Part shown: one piece after another, positions 45,605 to 57,974 of the stretch
How positions within the stretch are numbered: position 1 is the stretch's first letter
Layout: every line of letters begins with the position of its first letter
Source of the DNA: Platycnemis pennipes
Taxonomy: Eukaryota; Arthropoda; Insecta; Odonata; Platycnemididae
Assembly (NCBI GenBank): GCA_933228895.1
Contig: OW121854.1
Coordinates: 56,152,609 to 56,216,608, forward strand
Reading direction: 5' to 3'
DNA length: 64,000 nt
Notes under the pieces: generated by a model
Seen by the model: only the letters and a program-made list of their open reading frames with translations
Database searches by the model: none
Told to the model about the DNA's origin: nothing
Position numbers and translations under genes: made by a program

Positions 45605-46975
45605 CATCGCGACTTGTTTGACTACAAGGATCGTGGAGTGAAATTATTACGCGACGTACTTATAACGATCGGAGCCAAAACTTCCCGGTGAACTGGGCGC
45701 GTAACTGCGATCCTGGGCCCATAACCTGTTGTAAATGGTTTTTAATAATGAGAATACATTCATAACATCAGCATACAATTCACGGAGCACTACATTAGGT
45801 ACACAGTTTAAAGTGCATAGAAGATGACTGGCACATGCATAATACATAACTGGTACAAATTCTTGTTGAGCGGGGCGCTATATATCAAAATCAAACAAAA
45901 CAAATGAATAAAAAGGGAATCCTCAGGCTTCACTTGGTGGAACCGCATAGTAAATAAAATGATCACTTGGTAAGATTCCACAAATTTTATTTTTCCCGAC
46001 CTAGGTTTCGATTGGTTTGACAAACATTATTGGACAATTGAAGTACATAATTACAAACAAAAGAAGAGCAGACTGTCCAGATTATTATTTTCGACACAAG
46101 TGTATGAGGAGTAACTGTTAAAATTCCTAGTCTATATGTTGGAATATATTATGTTCCGATTTTTCACTTGCATGTAATGTTGCTCATATATTAGTACATC
46201 ATGAATACTTGAAAATAAATAAGATGTGTTACAGATGTATGTCCCTATAGTTAATTTAACCTGAATAATTAAAATTCAGTTATAATCACTGCCCTCTGAT
46301 TAAATACTCTCTCATTCATTACTAGTCTTTTGTCTTTTCCCCATTTTTCAATGTAGTATTTGTTTACATACCATTTGAAGGTTAGACGTAATTTTTGCAA
46401 CTGCGATTCAGAGAGATGACGTGGATTGTAATTCTATTATTTCATTTTTATTTTTTCGTGTCGTGCTATCTGAATCGAATTCAAAGGATGCCTTTCAACC
46501 TCGTTTTTTTGCAGTTAGCAAATAAAATGCGGAGGCATGCCTTGGGATCAAGCATTTAACCTATTTCAAGTCCAAAAGGCAGGAATTCATTTCCTGAAAG
46601 GCCATACATATCCTTGATAAATCTGGCCACGCACACAAAACCACTGCGCACAAGAGCCATCTTACCTTGTTTTATCTTTGGCGGAGTAGCTTTTATCTAT
46701 TCGGGTGTCGATAACGTGCCATTTTGACTTACCCAAAAATATCAAGAAACGCAAGGCTATTCATGAGCATCAAATTTATTTTGGTAAGACGTGTGGTGAT
46801 ACTGCGGAAATGATCACTTGAAAGTGAAAGATGGGTGGTAGAGTGATTTAATGTCATCGGCTCAATCGAATGTTCACCGTTTTCGAATGGAAACATTTTT
46901 ACGGCCATTCCACTGAAATTTATGGGATAGTTAGCTGAATACGAAACTTGGAGTCTTTATTGACTTTTTTCATTA
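45605..46975. other. Intergenic sequence, nothing recognised
   Basis: Short frames only; no repeat identified. Confidence 0.45.
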
Positions 46976-46984
46976 AATTCGTAT

Positions 46985-47170
46985 TGGGTGGGGATACATC
47001 AAATGAGAGTCGGTTGACACTACCGTCGCGACGGTAGTGCGACGGTAGGCGATGAGTGGCGACGCGTCGTCACTCATCACCTTGAAGAAGACGGCATAGT
47101 AAGCCGTCGAAACGTCTAATCCGGTGGAGAAAACACGAAGACTTCACCAGAATGTTTTTAGCACTGTAGT
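46985..47170 (+). mobile_element. Palindromic Penelope-type tail
   Basis: Contains a perfect 22-bp palindrome (47018-47039), a nearly perfect 28-bp palindrome (47051-47078), and a hammerhead-like core: TTGAAGA (47082-47088, C3 to U), 6-bp stem GACGGC/GCCGTC, GAAACGTC (from 47109). CACC before the core and GGTG after it could pair as part of helix I. GTTGAC/GTCAAC outer matches (47013, 47149) suggest a larger inverted structure. Confidence 0.5.
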
Positions 47171-47179
47171 CAACCGAGT

Positions 47180-47410
47180 GAAAAATAAGGAAGTCCTAAG
47201 AATAGGTGGAAAAAAGAGAAATCTGCGGAAAACTTAAAAAAAAGAAGACTGGACAAACTGATTTTTCTTGAGACATGATGGCTTGGTGAAGACAGTCGTC
47301 GAGGGAAAGGTGGACGGGAAGAATGGCAAAGGAAAACCTCGCATGAGACATCTGTAACAAGTAGTGAAAAATGTGAAAGAGACGAATTACGTAAATACGA
47401 AGAGAAGAAT
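47180..47410 (+). pseudogene. LINE family A 3' end
   Basis: Plus strand gives KEVLRIGGKKRNLRKT, a break, HDGLVKTVVEGKVDGKNGKG, a break, then VKNVKETNYVNTKR: the family tail with several frame changes. Begins immediately after the palindromic Penelope-type tail. Confidence 0.7.
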
Positions 47411-47414
47411 TACT

Positions 47415-49430
47415 GGGATAAGGCATTGCTGAGGACGTTGCATAGAGTAAGTTAAATGAAGGGCCGCTAAATAGGGTAGCGTGCAAACGATCGAAGAAAA
47501 TATTGTGTGGATAGTATGAAGAGGGGCAGGAAATATACCTACCAATTTGTAGTGCATATTCATAGTAATTGTGCGATTAGATACATGAAATGCGAAGATG
47601 AGTACAAAGACCCTAAAAAACCTAACCAAACTGGTAGAAGACTTTCAATCAACCATATTTGAATCACATAAAGAAAATATATTCTCAACTTTGCATGTAA
47701 CTCTTGCAATTTCTTGAAGAATGGTATTTTAGCATTTCAAAAGTACGTCTAAGAGATATGTGAGCCTTCAAGTGATGGTGTGGGGGAAAATTTCCAAGAC
47801 CAAGGTGACAAATTAAATGAGACAGCAGTAATAATTCGGAAGAGGGAAGTCTCCAGTAGTGCGCATTAGGAAAAAGTGGACTAAATAAAAGAGACAGGAA
47901 ACAGAAACAATAAATTCATGATGAACAGAATAGTTACTAGGAGAAAACAACATGAAAATCAGAACAAGAGCAGAAATTAAACAAGGAAACTCACTGGGAG
48001 AACTAAAGAGCAGATATGTATGTAGCGCATGGAAAAAGAGGCTTGACCACTTATCAGAATTAAATATTAGGATAGATGGCAAAAAACATGTAGGATAAGC
48101 ATTTTCAATCACTGAAATGGTATAATGATTGATTTGGTGTATTTGGTAGTTGCTCTACAATGCATTTACATATCCTCAGTCATTCAGAAATTCCTAGTTG
48201 CTAAGAGTTACGTGAGGAATAAAGGAAATTATTTGGTTGCATAAAATTGTTTGAATAACTTTAAAAGCAAATAAAACAAAATATATGATGAGAGAGAGAA
48301 CATCAAATAAACAGGAAATTAAAATAATAATAATAATAATTTTATTAGGTTAAAGATTTGAAATATGGTGATTAGGACATTGAACATTTTAAGGCACTGA
48401 AATTTTATATGAAAAACTGTGATACTAACACGTCACTTTTGCAGTACATCCAGATTTACTCTTAAAACGATAAGACAATGATGCAGAAGTATGTAACGTA
48501 ATTGTTTATGTAGTCTAGCTAGCTACTTAAAGATTGTTATTACAGCGATTGAGACTAACAATTTAATCAGCACCAACTTTTCACGCATAGCTCTATTCCT
48601 GACCATTAGTTAAGGATAGGGCAGTAGGATTGTAGGACTTGTAGGATTTGGTGGGGCTTTTCAATAGTTCTTTGGTTTCCATTCTTAGGAAAAATACTTG
48701 TATTCCAGAGTTCCCGTACTTGCAAAATAGTGTTAAAAATCTCTAATCAATAACACCTTGATCATGATTTCGATTTTACCGTCGTTGAAGAACTCTTCAT
48801 GAGAAATATTTACATATAATAGTAACTGCCAATGATTATGTTTTTCAACCGCATTCCTAAGTTTTGATTGTGTAGCTCAGCAAGAGAGGACTGCAATACT
48901 ACGGTGGTTTAGGCATTTTACTGAAAACAGATGTAACTCAAGCACCTGAACGTCAAGGTTAATTCTAAATGGTGAAACCCGATTCACATATTGGATTTTG
49001 CTATGAATCCCCATGTCAAGGAGAAACTCGAGGAAGAATGAGATTTTGGGAAGTGAGGCGGACAGAAAGATAAACAATCGAGTAAGTGCCTGTCTGGAGA
49101 GAATGGAGGGACGGTGAATTAGGTATATGGAGGAAAAATGCCTGTTTGGAAGTATATTAAGGAAGATGAAGGATGTGTGGTGGAGGGGTAAGCAAGGCAA
49201 GACGGAAAAGAGGGCAGGAATAAGAAATAGGAGGTCCCAACCAGACGGTAGAAAATAATTGAATGCATAGCTTACAAAGGCTGGAAAAGTTTTGGAATTT
49301 TCAAATAACTTTTTGCCATATTATTTCTTATGTTTGCATGCTAGGAAAAGAATTAAAGGTGACATATCTAAAATAAGAAAGGTAAGTGTATGTAATTTAA
49401 TAAATTACTGTGAATATTTGATATATTATA
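47415..49430. other. Intergenic sequence, nothing certain
   Basis: Includes a short (AAT)n run at about 48318-48341. 48890-49210 is purine-rich and may be another LINE D-type scrap (REWRDGELGIWRK-like), too weak to call. Confidence 0.35.
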
Positions 49431-49439
49431 ATTAGCGAT

Positions 49440-49560
49440 TTTCTGGACCTTATTGGACATTCAATTCTTCCCTCGACCCCTAAATTCACACGGTGTCCTA
49501 GGTCAGCCTCGTATCTATAGCAATCCAGTTGGACACGCTAAAAGGAATAATGTAGCCTTC
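49440..49560 (-). pseudogene. LINE family B 3' scrap
   Basis: TTGGACATTCAATTCTTCCC followed by ACACGGTGTCCTAGGTCAGC and CTATAGCAATCC matches the order of blocks at 5500-5600 and 17980-18090. Confidence 0.45.
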
Positions 49561-50740
49561 ATTCTCATTCACTGAGGGCATAATAATCATGAAATTATTG
49601 ATTGACGATCATTGTATATTTTTATTTTCTTTATTTATGTGGTCCTGTTCGTGAAGATCAGCAGGTAGCGTGTTACTGAAGTCCTTCTTGGGTGGTGAAA
49701 TGCTTAAGCTTTTGATTAATGATGTCCTCCCTTCAAGCGTTGAATGATTTCCCCCAAAAGAAGAAGATTCCAAAACCCTTTTCTTCTATTAATCAAAAGT
49801 TTTCAGAGTCATATTTATGAAATGAGAAACTACCCTAATGTTATGTGAAGCGTTTCAGTAACCTGTATTTGTGATTGTTGTTTCAGCCAGTTATGTAGTA
49901 ACTGATAAAGAAACAGTACGAAATGTTACAACTGCAATTAGGGAGATCATTTAAGTTTCTTGTAATGCATCATGAACATGGTAATCAAATAGATATTTTT
50001 GAAGTTACTTCAATGGTTTCATCAATATATTTAAAATTGGTAATATTATGGAAGAGTTATTAGTTTCATTTTTATTTATGGATTTGACTTAGAAGTCTTT
50101 GTGAAATAAAAACATCTCTACGAATTTAATACAATACGTACAAGTGGAATTAGTGTGATCTTCTCTCTCTTCTCACCAAAAATTCTACGGTTATTCACCT
50201 CAGTGAATCAATTATCTCTACTTTGAGGCATTGGAGGAAAGGAAATTTTCATACTATTAGATACGGACATTTTTTTCATGCTAGGTTGCACATTCATTTT
50301 GTTTATTTTGTTTTTTGTGCTTCGTAATAAACAGTGTTTCATATTAATTGAAAGCTACTCTTCCGTTAAAGCTACCCTACTCGTTAATATTGCGAACTGC
50401 TGCAAACTCATTGTACAGATATGAACACCTTTTAAGATCCAGACATGGAGCAGTGCGTCAGATTTAGAGGTTTTTCACGCCGACAGTGAAACTAAGTATG
50501 CATTTAGAACATACGGGAAATACGGTTTTAAGGCGGCTTTGAAGCAACTTTTATGAGGTTACAATCATCTGATTATATTTTCAAGCTCAAAATATCTACT
50601 CCCGTACATTCTTATTTTAAGAGCAATAAGAGTAATTATATTTTCTTTTAATTAATGAGGAAACGAGGTTTGCTAAAGTAAAGGTCAACTCAGCAAAATA
50701 TGAGTGTGGCCTGTGTAGAAGAAACAGTTTCAAACCTCAA
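49561..50740. other. Intergenic sequence, nothing recognised
   Basis: No gene or repeat identified. Confidence 0.45.
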
Positions 50741-50743
50741 GAG

Positions 50744-50830
50744 CAGGGGTTGCCAGCCTTTGGCTCACGGACCAGATGGGCGCCATAACAGTTTTGTATG
50801 AGGCCCAGGGGAAAAAATTAACACAAATAA
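50744..50830 (+). mobile_element. Left end of a hAT-type DNA transposon or MITE
   Basis: CAGGGGTTGCCAGCCTTTGG then CTCACGGACCAGATGGGCGC is the typical hAT terminal inverted repeat of the 'CAGGGGT..CCAACCTTTTTGG..cGGGCC' kind. No matching right end was found downstream, so it is a truncated or decayed copy. Confidence 0.55.
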
Positions 50831-51282
50831 TTTATTCATATTCAATATAAAAATATATGCCTAATTATTTTATGAGGCCCTTCCTTTGTTTGCCATTTTG
50901 TCTTTCGTTGCTGTTTTTTTTAAGAAAATGAGGAACATTATTAGTCGTCAAACGTAGTGTTTATGTTAAAAAGCAAATGTAGATTTTGAAAAGTGAGTCC
51001 CGTGACAATTTTTTCGCCGACAAAATTTACCATTACGTTAAAAACCTTGAGGATACATGCTTTAGGGAGTATAATACGTCACTTGTGGTATGGTGTAACT
51101 ATTGCGCATTTTTGGTAACTGAACGAATGCTTATTTAATTTTTGGATTTACCGTGATCTTATTCAGTATCCCGAATGCGATTGCGACACTTTTGAAAACG
51201 TTTAGCACCCGTGCACTGCGACAATTCATCTAGACACATGATTTGTACAAATTTATTTACTTTTTTTATATTCTTTCAATAA

Positions 51283-51910
51283 AATATGTCCTATTAACTC
51301 TCAATTTTCTGGAAAAAATAGCATATCTGTATTGTTCAATTGGGGCGTTTACTCGGAACCGAAGTCGCAATTTTGTGCACGAAATTGTTAGATGGAAATA
51401 AAAAATGAATTTCAGTGAAAAAATTAATCTTCTAACCACAACCATGCACTCATAAATAAAAAATTAAAATAAGCAAAAGGTGACGCCCACCGAAAAAGCT
51501 GCTGTGATAACATTGACGCCATTTTCCCCCCGTCCTTAACTGCTCTTATGGGAAGGGAAGGGAGTGGAGGGGGATTCTCGGAAGGTCAGCTTGCACAGAT
51601 CCCATTAGGAGAGCCAGCTGTGTCCCCCCCTTTGCGATAAGGCGAAGTAGCTTCGAAGGCTCAGTTGTGATTGGACGAAGTCGATATACGTCAAAGGTTA
51701 CACCACAACCACTTTTCCGAAAGGGTTAAAAATATCAGTTTTTCACCGCTTATTACTCGAGAAGTAATTGACGGATCAAAAAACGGAAAAATACGGGTCT
51801 TTTTATTTTACAAACTCTATCATAATCGGCAATAAAAATATGGTAAACGACCCCATTCTTTAAATAAAATGTTTCCTATTAACTCTCAATTTTCTGGGAA
51901 ATATAGCTAT
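51283..51910 (+). repeat. Dispersed repeat family E, copy 1
   Basis: Shares an ordered series of blocks with 59825-60430: TTTACTCGGAACC, CGAAAT..TTAGATGGAAAT, CTCAGTTGTGAT.GG.CGAAG and AAGGGTTAAAAA, then CTCGAGAA. It also has a 48-bp direct repeat at its ends (TCCTATTAACTCTCAATTTT at 51290 and 51871). No coding capacity; could be a non-autonomous element. Confidence 0.6.
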
Positions 51911-52079
51911 CCAGAGTGGCATCACGTAATATACGTCGATAGCATAAATATATTTTCCGTTCTGAGATAGACATTGTTTTTGCTATATCGGAGGATGCTC
52001 GAAAGCAAAATCGAGTTCGGAAATCGCTCTTTTTTTCTCTTTCGTGCGAAGCCCACAGGAGAATCCCAGTTTTAACAGC

Positions 52080-52620
52080 TGCGTCATCTTCCCATTACGA
52101 CCCTATTTTTTCAACCTTGAAATTTCCTATCGAATCCACGGCGCTCGTCCCTTTTTAGGCTTAGAAGTCGCCGAACCTTGACGCTCCGGGTCCCGTGAGG
52201 GTTTGCACGAGCGCGTGCCGCTTTCAAAAATAAACAAAATCACGGGCTTCGGATTGAGAGTGATCCTTGGGGAGAGATGTTTGGGTGAGAGAATTTCGTG
52301 TGAAGTGAGGTCTGGCTGTCTGTTGGTAAAGGGAGTGCGGGCAAGTAGGATGACGAAGCGACGGACCGGGATCAAAGGAACCTCCTCGGGGGTGGCCCAC
52401 TTTGGGAGGATGATGATGTGAAAGGCGTGTCGGTCTCGCGTGACGCCGAGGGGCGCGCTGAAGCGTGATAGCTCCCCACCTCCATACTCCGTGTTCCTCC
52501 CCCACGGACGCATAGGGCGACGCATTTGATTTTTGGTTCCGATCCCGCATTTGATAAGGCTGGTCATGATCGAAACGAATAAATCCGATATGGGCTGGGC
52601 ATAAATTTCTCCGCGAGCAT
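52080..52620. other. GC-rich, CpG-rich islet
   Basis: Elevated GC and CpG with open frames on both strands (up to 146 codons on the minus strand, 52127-52567), none recognisable. A minus-strand frame of 141 codons (52620-53045) follows with hydrophobic segments near its start, also unrecognised. Candidate promoter or unknown exon. Confidence 0.3.
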
Positions 52621-53380
52621 TAGCGATTATTGTTCAATCTCAGTTTTCCGCGGCGTTGAACATTTGAGACCAGGCGTGGAACCACGGATGCATCTTTCGC
52701 ATTATCGCAATGTTTATCGTTAACGCGTACCCCTAAAGTAGCGCAGGGTTTAAAATAACCGTCTATGAAATTCGCTCCACTGATTGTGATAAGCGATTTG
52801 AAGTGATGTGCGATAAGTGAAGGACGGAGATCACGTTCTCTCTGACATAAGTTAAATAAAAAAATAACGATAACGCTAGCGCACGCCGTATAAAGATCCA
52901 TGTTCGAGGCCCAGCATTCTTTCAGGTTGCGTCCGTGTACGTTGTCTTTTCTCCACAACAGAACGGCAAAAACAGCAGCAAAAGAAAGCATATACTTCCT
53001 GAAAATAATTAGAGTAGCCATGGAGACAAAGAAAACTCCCAACAATTTTTACAGGAAGGATGGATATCCCTCACACGGAGCTTGGAAAAGATTTATTAAT
53101 GTCCCTCATAAACATGGTGCAGCACCAGGATTGGCTGGTGATTTGTCGATTTCTTGGTACCAAAAAATCAGCCAGGCAGGCCTATCTTCTATGGGTGAAT
53201 TCCTCTTTTGCTAACGAAATTCTCCTTCTTACTTCAATGTTGCTCTACACCTTTTACTACAACATACTACCAAGATTGCTCCACCTGCCACTTATCTCCA
53301 CGAATGTATTTTTAAATTCTTACATTAGATCCAATAAAGTAATCGAGGCAGTAGCGATATATCAACATGAATACTTGGTG
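52621..53380. other. Intergenic sequence, unassigned open frames
   Basis: Overlapping frames of 104-141 codons on both strands, none with a recognisable domain and none clearly favoured. I do not call a gene. Confidence 0.3.
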
Positions 53381-53384
53381 GGGT

Positions 53385-53577
53385 TTGTGTAGTGGTTGGG
53401 GTACTGGCATCCCATTCCAAGGGACAGGGATCTACTCCCAGTCATTGGGTGATATGTTTAATGGTGAATTGGTCCATACCTTATTTCTTTGTGGAGAGTA
53501 CTTCGAGTTCAGTACTTCGTCTGCCGGACGGTACGTTAAACTGAGGACCCATTAGTGCCTTTCGTTAGGAGCACCCT
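53385..53577 (+). repeat. tRNA-derived SINE, family S1, copy 3
   Basis: A-box GTAGTGGTTGGGG near 53389, mutated B-box (GGATCTACTCCC), then GGAGAGTACTTCGAGTTCAG, TCTGCCGGACGGTACGTTAA and TTCGTTAGGAGCA. Same order as copies 1 and 2. Confidence 0.7.
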
Positions 53578-53579
53578 AA

Positions 53580-54510
53580 ATCTCAATCCAAATTTTATCC
53601 TACGAGCCGCCTCAAGGGCGTATTTCAAGAGGTGGTAGGTCAACAGCAGTGATGTTGACTATTACTCTGAAACATTGTATTCTGATTGTTAAGTATGTTG
53701 TGTTATGTATTATAAAAATCATAATTTTTACACATCACAGTCGTATATTGTGCTTGGAAAAAACGGATTCTTGTGTCGCTCGGTCTGAAGGTCGATTTTT
53801 CTTAATTTATCGCTTTTGTCTGTCCTCCTGCCCATCAAATTTTGAAGCCGAGTTTCTTTCAACATCTCCCCCCCCCCTTTCCTCCCGGTTTCAAGTGTAC
53901 CATTAAGTTCTGAAAGACTCGAAACCACAGAGGAAAGACACGAAAAAGTTTTTCAGGAATATCGAGGTATAGCGGTCATATCGCATACATCGAATATGCT
54001 CGATAACATCATCCGTACAGCGCAAAGAACTCTCCTGAAGAACAAAGAGGATCCATGAGATAACTACACAAGATACTGTTTATTATGACGAAGTGTACAC
54101 ATATGGTGTCCATTTCAAGGGGTCGATTTTTTATGACCTTACACTTTGGACTGAATATTGTCATGTCGTCCATACGGTAATCCTCATCGAGCCAGTAATT
54201 GGCCAAATATCATGTTGTCGATAATTTTCGTCTATATTGTGGCGTTGACAATCATCATTAGTATCAAGGTCGATAATTCGGTTAAATGTGGTCGTCGTCG
54301 TCTTGTAATAATCAAAGCGAGCGCGTTGATGGGGGAAGGCATCGACATAATGTCAATGTATGGTGATTCGTAGCAGCGATGATATTTTATCATCTATGTG
54401 AATGATTACTCCACCAAAAACCGTTAAATCCGACCAATAATATGCTCTATGGGGAATCTAGCATTACACATCCAATGGAAACCCAGCAGTAAAAATATGC
54501 AAGTATAAAC
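53580..54510. other. Intergenic sequence, nothing recognised
   Basis: No gene or repeat identified. Confidence 0.45.
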
Positions 54511-54514
54511 CCAC

Positions 54515-54665
54515 CTCGGTAGTTCGATCGGTATGGCATCGGGCTATCAATTCAAAGGTCACGGATTTATATCAAGTGCTTTGAGATTGGATTCTGTGAT
54601 AGTGTTCATGCAAAATGTTGGTGAGTAAGTCGGTACGATGCAGTCCCAGCGGTTGATATCCATTT
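54515..54665 (+). repeat. tRNA-like SINE (diverged)
   Basis: CCTCGGTAGTTCGATCGGTA resembles an A-box region, and GGTCACGGATTTATATCA a mutated B-box similar to that at 879. Weakly supported. Confidence 0.4.
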
Positions 54666-54669
54666 TCTC

Positions 54670-56575
54670 TCACCAGCTGTTCTGAATTCACACATATGGA
54701 ATCTTATGGGCGTCAAAGCTATGAACTATTTTCGTCATTAAAATTATCTCACGTAAAGAATATGCAATGTTTTATAGCCGCAGATTAATGAACGTATATA
54801 TTATTTAGTAAAATGACTTATCTCATCAGGACTAGGTGACTACCCATTTCGCTTTCATTACTTTGCAATATTACATGGCTTGCATAATCATTCTAATGAA
54901 CAAAAGAAAGGTAAATTATTTTATTTAAGGCTATCGTATATATTCGAAAATATTCCTTGAATGTCCTTACTTTTCTATGAAAATAGACAATTTTTTGCCG
55001 TTAAAATGGTTTCCAACATGTCTCATCCAACCCCTCCCCTAATCCGATAGTACTATTCTAAATTTATAAAAAGTGTAGCGGAAAAGTTAGATTGTATTAG
55101 AATTAGATTATTTGTAAGGATAGAGGTAGAATACTTTTTTCACAAACTAATCACTCTTCAGCCTGAGGGTAAATTTCATCAGAGAGAGCAAATTGCATCT
55201 TGAATCATTCTGGATAGATTGTGCAATTTTTAATCCTCTTAGTGCGGCGGGCCGATATATCGGCCCAATAGTAATAGTTCAGTAGGCCAAATATATTGTT
55301 CAACTGTATGGCACTAAAATAATAACATCTATTTTTCAGTTGCTTACACTGTGTCATTATTAAGTAGTTCCACTTAACTAATGTAAAAAAACTGCATATG
55401 GATATTTATAACAATAGCTTCATAATGTTTTTTTTCCTAAGATGCTACATTTTATTAAATTTCCCTCCGCTATTTCTCGCTAGTACCGCGGGAGAAAGGA
55501 TAGCACTAAGAGGATAGGGGTGAGCGTAGCATTAGAAGGCAGAAACTTTACCTAAGCTGCCGTGGTTTTCCGGTGAGACACTGTGGAAATTCATCACCAC
55601 AGTCCTTTTATTTTATGTATATCCTCAATTTGATATGGAAAAACAGAGAGAAAACTATTTGATACGAATATTATCAGATATCGCTTGCATTAATTACCAA
55701 AGGTGAATAGGCCCATCACATTTAGGTCCTGTTCGTATTATACAAGTAATTATCATCATATATATTTTATCACCAAGGAGGCTTCTTTGGCAGGTCTTAA
55801 TGATTTAATTATGGTTTCCCTTTAGACGTACACAAATTCCAAAATACAAGTATCTTACTTCACAGAACACTTTATGGTCATCGTGTCACTAAAATTCTTC
55901 TTTTCTTTTTTCGCCATAACTCACTCTTCCACCCCACCTCCATTATTTTCCTTATGCAGACCTTATATTGTTCTATATTTCCCATGAAATATCTAGTAAA
56001 TATTGTTGAGGAAATCACTCATGTCTATCGAGTTGAAGGATTCCACCACATTGGAACCCAGTTCCCCTCGGAATTGTTTGCGGAGTGCAAAGTCGTGGAA
56101 TGTGCTTTGGGGAATTATTTGCAACGTATTTTCGTAATTTTCAATATGTATTATGCTTGAATTTCATTCTTCGGCGCTTTTTAATCAATAATATTCACAG
56201 TAAAATTTCCTTAATTCGAGAAACAGTAATAGATGTCATAAAATGAAGATGGATAAGTTCGAGTTTGTTTCAATAGATTCTAGTCCTTTAAAATCAAACG
56301 AGTTTACTTGGTGGTGATAGTGGTTAAATGCTTTATATACTATTACTCAGTCAAATGTTTTCAGTTGTCCAAAACTTTGGACGCTTACCCTCTCTCAGGT
56401 ATTTGTTTTTCGAAAATTGCCATTACGTCCTCATAGTAAAGTGGTATACTTCTCGGTGTTCAGTAGAGTTTACCATGTAGCGACTAGTATTTTATGCTTT
56501 TGAGTGAGCAGTTGCGATCACTACTTTTTGATGTCTATTGTTGAAGCCGTTGGGAGAGACTACACTGACGGACCG
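54670..56575. other. Intergenic sequence, nothing recognised
   Basis: A weak CTGAAGA...GAAA pair on the minus strand at 55138-55161 lacks a good stem. No genes recognised. Confidence 0.4.
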
Positions 56576-56579
56576 TAAC

Positions 56580-57970
56580 TTAATAAATCGCTTGGATTCT
56601 TCCTAGACGTGTTTGAAACCGGGTGGCCGTGAGATATTATCTCCTTTCCCTCCGACCTTTCCAGGAAGTAAGGGCGAGTGGCTCCAGCGAGAGAATATAA
56701 CCTTTTCGGTCGAGAGACACAGCTTTCGTGAAAACTATTGCCGCTCTATAATGGATGAGGGACGAGAGATGTCGCTGATGGGAATTCGTTGCGGTGGCAA
56801 GAGAGGGAAAGGGAGAGAGAGATTGGAAGAGGTGAAAGAGAGGAGGAGAAGAGTGAAAGTGAAGGTAGAAGATAAGTGAGAGAGAGTTAAAAGGGGATGG
56901 AGGATAAGGGAAAGGGAAATATTATGGTAGTGATCAAGGGTGGAAAAATTGACATATTAAACGAGGGTCCGAGGGAGAGAGGGGTTCGCAGAAAGAATCG
57001 GAGAAGATTGCCAGGACTGGAAGAAAATGATACCGAGGGTTGAGGGATTGCAATTGGGAGAAAGTGATTAGGTGAGGATGAAGGGATTAAAGGAACTCAA
57101 TGAATGCGTAGGAAGGGGGATTTCAACCGTTGAGAGAAAGAAACAAAGAAAATGATCGAGATGCATTGAGAAAAAATAAGATTGATTAAGGGAGAGGTTG
57201 GAAGCACTGTTAAAAGATATCAAAGAAGATAATAGTATTCTTTTGGAGAGGAATATTGATTCAGAGAGATGAAGAGGAATATGATACGTGTGCGAGAGAT
57301 TGAGAATATGGTGGAGTATGAAAATGACACAAAGAGACCCTTTGGTAACAATTGAGAGATTGAAACGTATGATGAAAGAAAGATTTGGTGAGTAATGAGG
57401 CACTGAGAGAAACAGATTGGAAGAGATTGATTTGAAAGAATGTGACTATGATTGGGGAACGGAGAGAAATACTGCGGAATATAGAGAGAGTATGAGAATG
57501 GATGAGAGAATAAGATAGGGAGAAAGGGCGAAAGAGGTAGAGATGGAAAGGGGACGGGAGAGTTCCCTTCCTTGCGCCCGGAGCAAGGGACAGGAAGAGA
57601 AAGGAGTGGGATGCGATCCCTTCCCTAGCGCCGTGGATGGCTTTTATATTGCTTGATGCCCTGTTATTTTGAATCGCCTGCAGGGTGTTCGAAGTGTTCC
57701 GGCAAAACAATGGCTCTCGGCTCAGGGGGAGTTTATTGTGAAATGGAATTGTGTGCCCAGGAACTAAAATGGCTTAAGCGGAGAAGCGTCCTCTAACTAC
57801 GGTGCGTGTGCAAGAGAAAGAGGTGCCTAAAATTCCCCCAGTGATCACTCACGTAGTCCACGAATCGTTGTGCTATGTAAACTCGACCAACGCTCGAGTG
57901 CACAGAGGGTTTGACAGTTTTGTCTCCAAGCGTTTCGAAGGGATTTTGTATTCGCTGTTTTGCTCCTGGT
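56580..57970 (+). other. Long purine-rich block with GC-rich shoulders
   Basis: From about 56750 to 57600 the plus strand is overwhelmingly A and G with many GAGA, GGAGA and GAAAG words; the shoulders (56590-56750, 57540-57960) are more GC-rich. Open frames on both strands are low-complexity. GAGA-rich DNA in insects can bind GAGA factor and mark promoters or Polycomb elements, but it may also be an expanded, degraded simple repeat. Confidence 0.5.
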
Positions 57971-57974
57971 TACA

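Noticed and set aside
55138..55161. Additional hammerhead-like core on the minus strand
   Set aside because: CTGAAGA and GAAA have the right spacing but no stem II, so chance is likely.
57261..57710. 149-codon minus-strand open frame
   Set aside because: Ser/Phe/Leu-rich frame generated by the complement of the purine tract.
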